Assembly (NCBI RefSeq): GCF_006716065.1
Contig: NZ_VFOL01000001.1
Coordinates: 5,456,001-5,520,000 of the forward strand
Reading direction: 5' to 3'
DNA length: 64,000 nucleotides
DNA from: Salinispora arenicola
Lineage (GTDB): Bacteria; Actinomycetota; Actinomycetes; Mycobacteriales; Micromonosporaceae
Shown here piece by piece: positions 59,993 through 64,000 of the stretch (positions are counted from its first letter, which is position 1; every line of letters starts with the position of its first letter). Both the position numbers and the translations under genes were made by a program. The notes under the pieces are model-generated. The model made no database searches, was not told where the DNA came from, and saw only the letters and a program-made list of their open reading frames with translations.

Positions 59993-60445
59993 TCAGGCGG
60001 CGCAGACCACGTCGCGGTCCGTCGCCCGCACCCGGGCACGCAGGGTGGCCTTGAGCGCCGAATCCTGGCGAACCTGCACCGACACCGAGCCGTCCGAGGA
60101 GACCTGGCGGACCGCCCGGCCCGCCGCTTTGCCGTGGGCGGACGCCGGGACCGAGGCGGGCTGTTGTCCGGCCGGCTCGTCCTGGACCGGCACCAGCACG
60201 CCCGGCATCTGCTCGGCGAGCGCCACAGTGTCGCTCACCTCCCGCAGCAGCTCGGACAGGCGGGCGCCGAGCGCGTCACAGATCGCCGCCAGCAGCTCGC
60301 TCGACGGCTCCTTGTGCCCACGCTCGATCTCAGAGAGGTAACCGAGACTGACATTGGCGGCGGAGGAGACCTCGCGCAGGGTGCGGTGCTGCCCCTGCCG
60401 GCGTGTCCGCAGCGCGTCACCGATCACCCGGCGTAGCAGGACCAT
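59993..60445 (-). CDS. clgR: ClgR-type XRE regulator
   Basis: 150 residues. Helix-turn-helix (about 8-62: [30 protein letters not shown]) matches actinobacterial ClgR, which activates clp protease, pspA and some recA promoters. The C-terminal tail is short and ends DRDVVCAA; the terminal small residues would suit Clp degradation, as known for ClgR. GGGGAGG precedes ATG 60445, whereas the longer open frame has no support. Followed by pspA and pspM. Confidence 0.92.
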   Translation of the reverse strand: MVLLRRVIGDALRTRRQGQHRTLREVSSAANVSLGYLSEIERGHKEPSSELLAAICDALGARLSELLREVSDTVALAEQMPGVLVPVQDEPAGQQPASVPASAHGKAAGRAVRQVSSDGSVSVQVRQDSALKATLRARVRATDRDVVCAA

Positions 60446-60646
60446 CGCACCTCCCCTGGAGGAACACTCCGGGCCCCGACGACCCGAGGAATCCGGGCCC
60501 CGACCACCGGAACCTTCCCGCAACCGTACCCGGTGCCGGCTCGGCCGACATACCGCCCCGCTTGCCGAACCGGGCGGCTGACCGACAAACCCACCCACCA
60601 GCAACGGCATCGACAGGGAGTGCCGACGGTATCACGGGTGGTGTTG

Positions 60647-61180
60647 CTACGCACCACCCGTGGCACCCGAGGGCGCCCCGGCGGCGGCGACCCGCTCGGC
60701 GAGCAGCCGAAGTGCCTGCACCACCGTGGCGGACCGGATGAGATCACGGTCCCCACCCAGTCCCAGCCGCCGGACCACGCTGCCGTTCGGACCGGCCGCC
60801 GCCACGTACACCAGGCCGACCGGCTTACCGTCCTGCGGCCTGGGCCCGGCCACCCCCGTGGTGGCCAGGCACCAGTCAGCGTCACACCGTCGCCGGCCAC
60901 CCTCCGCGAGCGCCACGGCGACGTCCCCGTCGACCGGCCCGCGCTCGGCAAGCAGTTCCTGCGGTACGCCCGCCAGCCGCGACTTGAGCTCGGTCGCGTA
61001 GACCACGAGCCCACCGCGGTAGACGCTGCTCACCCCGGCGACCTCCACGATCGCGGCAGCAAGCAGGCCACCAGTCAGCGATTCGACGGTGGCGAGCGTC
61101 TCCCGCCGCGTTGCGAGACCATGCACGACGCCGGCGGCCGGGCCGTCTGCCGGCCCCTCACCGTCCGCCCCAAGCCCCAT
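60647..61180 (-). CDS. cinA: CinA C-terminal domain protein (nicotinamide-nucleotide amidase type)
   Basis: 177 residues. Stand-alone CinA C-terminal domain (PncC type): TVESLTGGLLAAAIVEVAG, YRGGLVVYATELKSRLAGVP, TTGVAGPRPQDGKPVGLVYVA. Such enzymes deamidate nicotinamide mononucleotide in NAD recycling. The first 25 residues are polar. AGGGAG precedes ATG 61180. It lies between pgsA and clgR, a common actinobacterial order. Confidence 0.92.
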   Translation of the reverse strand: MGLGADGEGPADGPAAGVVHGLATRRETLATVESLTGGLLAAAIVEVAGVSSVYRGGLVVYATELKSRLAGVPQELLAERGPVDGDVAVALAEGGRRRCDADWCLATTGVAGPRPQDGKPVGLVYVAAAGPNGSVVRRLGLGGDRDLIRSATVVQALRLLAERVAAAGAPSGATGGA

Positions 61181-61267
61181 GCTGCTCTCCCTTCCGCCGC
61201 CGGGCACGCTGCCCGCCCTCAGGCCGCTGCGCCACGCCCCCGCCCGCGGCCGTCACGGCGACGCCGG

Positions 61268-61855
61268 TCAGCGTGCGGGCCGCCGCAGGCGCAGCGCCCG
61301 CACCACGTAGTCGAAGCCAGTGACCACCGTAACCACCACGGCGGCACCCATGACCCACGGACCGACCGCGACCAGAGCCGCGGGCACGGGCCAGAGGTAC
61401 CAGACAATCGCGAGGATCTGCAGGGCCGTTTTGATCTTCCCGCCCCGGCTGGCCGCCAAGACGCCGTGCCGGATCACCCAGAACCGCAGCGCGGTGATGC
61501 CCCACTCCCGGACGAGGATCACCACGGTGACCCACCACGGAAGCCGGTCGTAGAAGGAAAGCAACAGCAGCGCGGCCCCGGTGAGTGCCTTGTCCGCGAT
61601 CGGGTCGGCCACCTTGCCCACCGAGGTGACCAGCCCGAAGCGGCGAGCGATCCACCCGTCCACCAGATCGGTGACGGAGGCCAGGGCGAAGATCAGGCAG
61701 GCCGCGACCCGCCAGCCGACGTGGGTCATCGCAGAGGTCACCACCGACGCCGCGAAGACCGGCACCAGCACCAGACGCAGCAGGGTCAGTGCGTTGGCCG
61801 CATTGAGCACCGGGACCTGGGGGGCCACCGGGACCGACTCCGCCGCCCCCGTCAT
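61268..61855 (-). CDS. pgsA: CDP-diacylglycerol-glycerol-3-phosphate 3-phosphatidyltransferase
   Basis: 195 residues, about five transmembrane helices. Makes phosphatidylglycerophosphate for phosphatidylglycerol and cardiolipin. The CDP-alcohol phosphotransferase motif D-x2-DG-x2-AR-x8-G-x3-D-x3-D is complete, with Asp63, Asp66, Gly67, Arg71, Gly80, Asp84 and Asp88. ATG 61855 gives the family start; the frame upstream is a rimO shadow. cinA follows after 87 bases; rimO lies upstream on the same strand. Confidence 0.93.
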   Translation of the reverse strand: MTGAAESVPVAPQVPVLNAANALTLLRLVLVPVFAASVVTSAMTHVGWRVAACLIFALASVTDLVDGWIARRFGLVTSVGKVADPIADKALTGAALLLLSFYDRLPWWVTVVILVREWGITALRFWVIRHGVLAASRGGKIKTALQILAIVWYLWPVPAALVAVGPWVMGAAVVVTVVTGFDYVVRALRLRRPAR

Positions 61856-61920
61856 CGCCGTGCCCCGGCACCGACCCGGCACCTCACCACATCGACCCCT
61901 CGCTCCGTCCGGCCCTGCCG

Positions 61921-63444
61921 TCACCGTGCCACGCCAGGCGCCGCCGAGATCATCCCATCCGGTACGGCAACGAGATCCACACCCTCGGTCGCGGTGACCG
62001 TGCACCGGACCAGATCGCCTGGACGCAGCGCAGCCAGGTCCACGCCGCCCCCGGACGGCGCGACCAGGGTGGTCGAGCCGTCGACCTCGGGCGCCTGGTG
62101 TGCGGCGCGACCCTCCACCACGCCGTCGTCGACCGAGTCGACCAGCACCTGCACCGTCGAGCCGAGCCGCTGCTCGGCCCGCTGCGCGCACAGCTCGTCG
62201 GCGAGCGCACCGAGCCGGTCGTAGCGGCGCTTGACGGTGGTGGCCGAGACCTTGCCGGACAGGCCGGCGGCCTCGGTGCCGTCCTCGTCGCTGTAGTCGA
62301 ACACGCCGATCGCGTCCAGCCGCGCCTCGTTCAGGAACCGGACCAGCTCAGCGACGTCGGCCCGGGTCTCACCGGGGAACCCGACGATGAAGTTGCTCCG
62401 CGCGCCCGCCTCCGGGGCCAGCGCCCGAACGCTGGCCAGCAGATCCAGGAACCGCTCGGTGGACCCGAACCGACGCATCCGACGCAGCACGGGCTCACTG
62501 GAGTGCTGGAACGACAGGTCGAAGTACGCGGCCACCCCCGGTGTGGTGGCGATCGCCTCGACCAGACCGGGACGGGTCTCGGCCGGTTGCAGGTAGCTCG
62601 CCCGCACCCGGACGATCCCGTCGACCGCGGCGAGTTGGGGCAGCAGCTTCTCCAACGCTCGCGGGTCGCCCAGATCCTTGCCGTAGGAGCTGGAGTTCTC
62701 GCTGACCAGCACCAGCTCCCGCACCCCGGTCCTGGCCAGCCACTCCGCCTCGGCGAGTAGTTCCTCCGGCGGGCGGGAGACGAACGCGCCACGGAAGGCG
62801 GGGATGGCGCAGAACGCGCACCGCCGGTCGCAGCCGCTGGCCAGCTTGAGCGACGCTACCGGCCCGGTGTCGAGCCGACGGCGCAGCACCGGGCGCAGGT
62901 GCGCCGGCGTGTGCTCGTCGACCTCGACCGGAGCGGACCGCCCGCCAGGACCAGCCGCAGCGGCCCGGGTGCCGTGGCCCGGCAGCGACACCGCCGCCTC
63001 TCGACGCCGCACCGGGGTGAGCGGCAGCAACTCCCGCCGATCGCGCGGGGTGTGTGCGTCGATCGCGGTTCCGGCGAGCACCGCACCCAGTCGGTCGGAG
63101 ATGTCCGGGTAGTCGTCGAAGCTCAGCACCGCCTGCGCCTCGGGCAGGCTGTCTGCCAGCTCCCGCCCGTACCGCTCGGCCATACACCCGGCCGCCACCA
63201 CCTTGGCACCGGTTTCGGCGGCGGCCAGCAACGTCTGGATCGAATCCTGCTTGGCCTTCTCGACGAACCCGCAGGTGTTCACGACCACCACCTCGGCGCC
63301 CTCACCGTCGGTGGTCACCTGCCAGCCGTCGGCGTGCAGGCGGGCAGCCAGTTCCTCCGAGTCGACCTCGTTGCGGGCGCAGCCCAGGGTCAGCAGGGCG
63401 ACGCGGCGGCCGTCGGCGGGTGAAGAGGAGGTGGCAGACACCAT
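61921..63444 (-). CDS. rimO: Ribosomal protein S12 methylthiotransferase
   Basis: 507 residues. Radical-SAM enzyme that methylthiolates Asp88 of ribosomal protein S12. Cluster ligands: [28 protein letters not shown], and the radical-SAM triad [12 protein letters not shown] domain about 425-500. A linker of about 60 residues between the N-terminal domain and the SAM core is rich in Pro, Arg and Gly. ATG 63444 gives the start [13 protein letters not shown]; a frame start at 63510 would add 22 residues. No strong ribosome site. Confidence 0.96.
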   Translation of the reverse strand: MVSATSSSPADGRRVALLTLGCARNEVDSEELAARLHADGWQVTTDGEGAEVVVVNTCGFVEKAKQDSIQTLLAAAETGAKVVAAGCMAERYGRELADSLPEAQAVLSFDDYPDISDRLGAVLAGTAIDAHTPRDRRELLPLTPVRRREAAVSLPGHGTRAAAAGPGGRSAPVEVDEHTPAHLRPVLRRRLDTGPVASLKLASGCDRRCAFCAIPAFRGAFVSRPPEELLAEAEWLARTGVRELVLVSENSSSYGKDLGDPRALEKLLPQLAAVDGIVRVRASYLQPAETRPGLVEAIATTPGVAAYFDLSFQHSSEPVLRRMRRFGSTERFLDLLASVRALAPEAGARSNFIVGFPGETRADVAELVRFLNEARLDAIGVFDYSDEDGTEAAGLSGKVSATTVKRRYDRLGALADELCAQRAEQRLGSTVQVLVDSVDDGVVEGRAAHQAPEVDGSTTLVAPSGGGVDLAALRPGDLVRCTVTATEGVDLVAVPDGMISAAPGVAR

Positions 63445-63547
63445 CCGAGGGTACCGGGCGGAACGCGGCCCACCGGCAGCCACCAGCGGACGACATCGAC
63501 CGATCCGCATCCATGCTGGCCGCCCTGCCCGGCGCCAGCGGGTCGGG

Positions 63548-64000
63548 TCAGGTCGTCGCCGCGACCCGGACCATGCGATCGAGCAGGAAGACCTCGGTGC
63601 CGGCCAGGCCGGTCGAGCAGAAGGCGGAGATCTGGTCCGCGCTGGTCCGACCGGGCACCGCCCCGGCCAGGACCGCGCCCAGGTCGCGCAGCCGTCCCGC
63701 GTACGGAGGCAGGGCGGCGAGCATCGGTGGGGTGTACCCCACCGCTTGGGCCGGTGAGTCGGTGGCCAGCACCTCGGCCCGGTCCAGCAGGTCGGGTCCG
63801 AACTCGTGCCGGTCGACCTGCTTGAAGCCGACCGCGTTGACGTGTGCGCCCCGCGCGAGGTCGGCGGCGTCCACCACCGGGGTGGTACTGGTGGTGGCGA
63901 TCACCACGATGTCCCGGTCGGCGACGGCCGCCGCGGCCGAGCCGACAGCCCGGGCCGGGACGCCCAGTTCGGCACGGATCCGGTCGGCGAACGCCGTACG
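63548..64000 (-). CDS. Ornithine cyclodeaminase/mu-crystallin family protein, 5' end outside window
   Basis: The last 150 residues are visible; the frame is open to the window edge. The Rossmann part reads [26 protein letters not shown], followed by [17 protein letters not shown] and [33 protein letters not shown], which match the OCD/mu-crystallin core. Family members remove ammonia from ornithine to proline or reduce imino acids. The exact substrate cannot be read from this piece. The stop is 103 bases upstream of the rimO start on the same strand. Confidence 0.88.
   Translation of the reverse strand, partial: RTAFADRIRAELGVPARAVGSAAAAVADRDIVVIATTSTTPVVDAADLARGAHVNAVGFKQVDRHEFGPDLLDRAEVLATDSPAQAVGYTPPMLAALPPYAGRLRDLGAVLAGAVPGRTSADQISAFCSTGLAGTEVFLLDRMVRVAATT

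Overview
The window is high-GC actinobacterial chromosome, most likely Micromonospora, Salinispora or a close relative. The evidence is the very high GC content with GTG/TTG starts and purine-rich ribosome binding sites, the DUF397 plus XRE/DUF5753 regulator pair, the gluABCD order, the recA-recX-DUF3046 neighbourhood, the clgR-pspA-pspM group, and the lhr/nei2 pairing. I saw no rRNA, tRNA, phage, insertion sequence or CRISPR. This is mostly core chromosome with a few accessory patches.

Layout. 1-5.6 kb: 3' part of lexA, a membrane-anchored secreted protein, hflX, and an ACT-malic enzyme. 5.6-8.3 kb: a long empty intergenic stretch, then a Tat-type multicopper oxidase. 8.3-14.2 kb: dapF, miaA, a LigB/MEMO-like gene, a DUF349 coiled-coil protein and miaB. 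14.2-18.7 kb: accessory patch with an F420-type LLM oxidoreductase, a membrane protein carrying a VHL-beta-like domain, and a convergent protein with a degenerate ADP-ribosyltransferase-like end. 18.9-24.4 kb: glutamate-type ABC transporter (gluABCD) and RNase Y. 24.9-28.4 kb: recX, recA, DUF3046 and an MFS pump; the recA upstream region holds an SOS box and two DnaA-box-like sites. 28.5-34.0 kb: an MMPL/DUF2993 pair divergent from an OmpR-type two-component system, with phased direct repeats between them.

34.4-37.6 kb: second accessory patch with DUF397/XRE, a translationally coupled operon of three tiny genes, a decayed CBM6-like fragment and a YdjM-type membrane protein. 37.8-45.8 kb: DHA2 MFS pump, LysE exporter, Spo0M, two CNNM/CorC proteins behind a structured leader, a secreted M28 aminopeptidase and a small unknown gene. 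46-52.5 kb: DNA-repair group lhr, SAM hydroxide adenosyltransferase, nei2. 52.5-58.1 kb: NAD(P)H oxidoreductase divergent from an MmyB-type regulator, then a 1247-residue multicopper-oxidase-like protein that has lost nearly all copper ligands and carries C-terminal FnIII-like repeats. 58.2-64 kb: pspM, pspA, clgR, cinA, pgsA, rimO and the start-less end of an ornithine cyclodeaminase-family gene.

Working together: lexA, recA, recX, lhr and nei2 are repair functions; clgR-pspA-pspM is an envelope/proteolytic stress module; miaA, miaB, rimO and hflX act on tRNA or ribosomes. The strongest candidates for undescribed biology are the copper-less oxidase, the VHL-beta membrane protein with its ART-like neighbour, the three-hairpin leader at 43.5 kb, and the phased repeats at 31.7 kb. 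All functions are read from motifs; no database search was possible.
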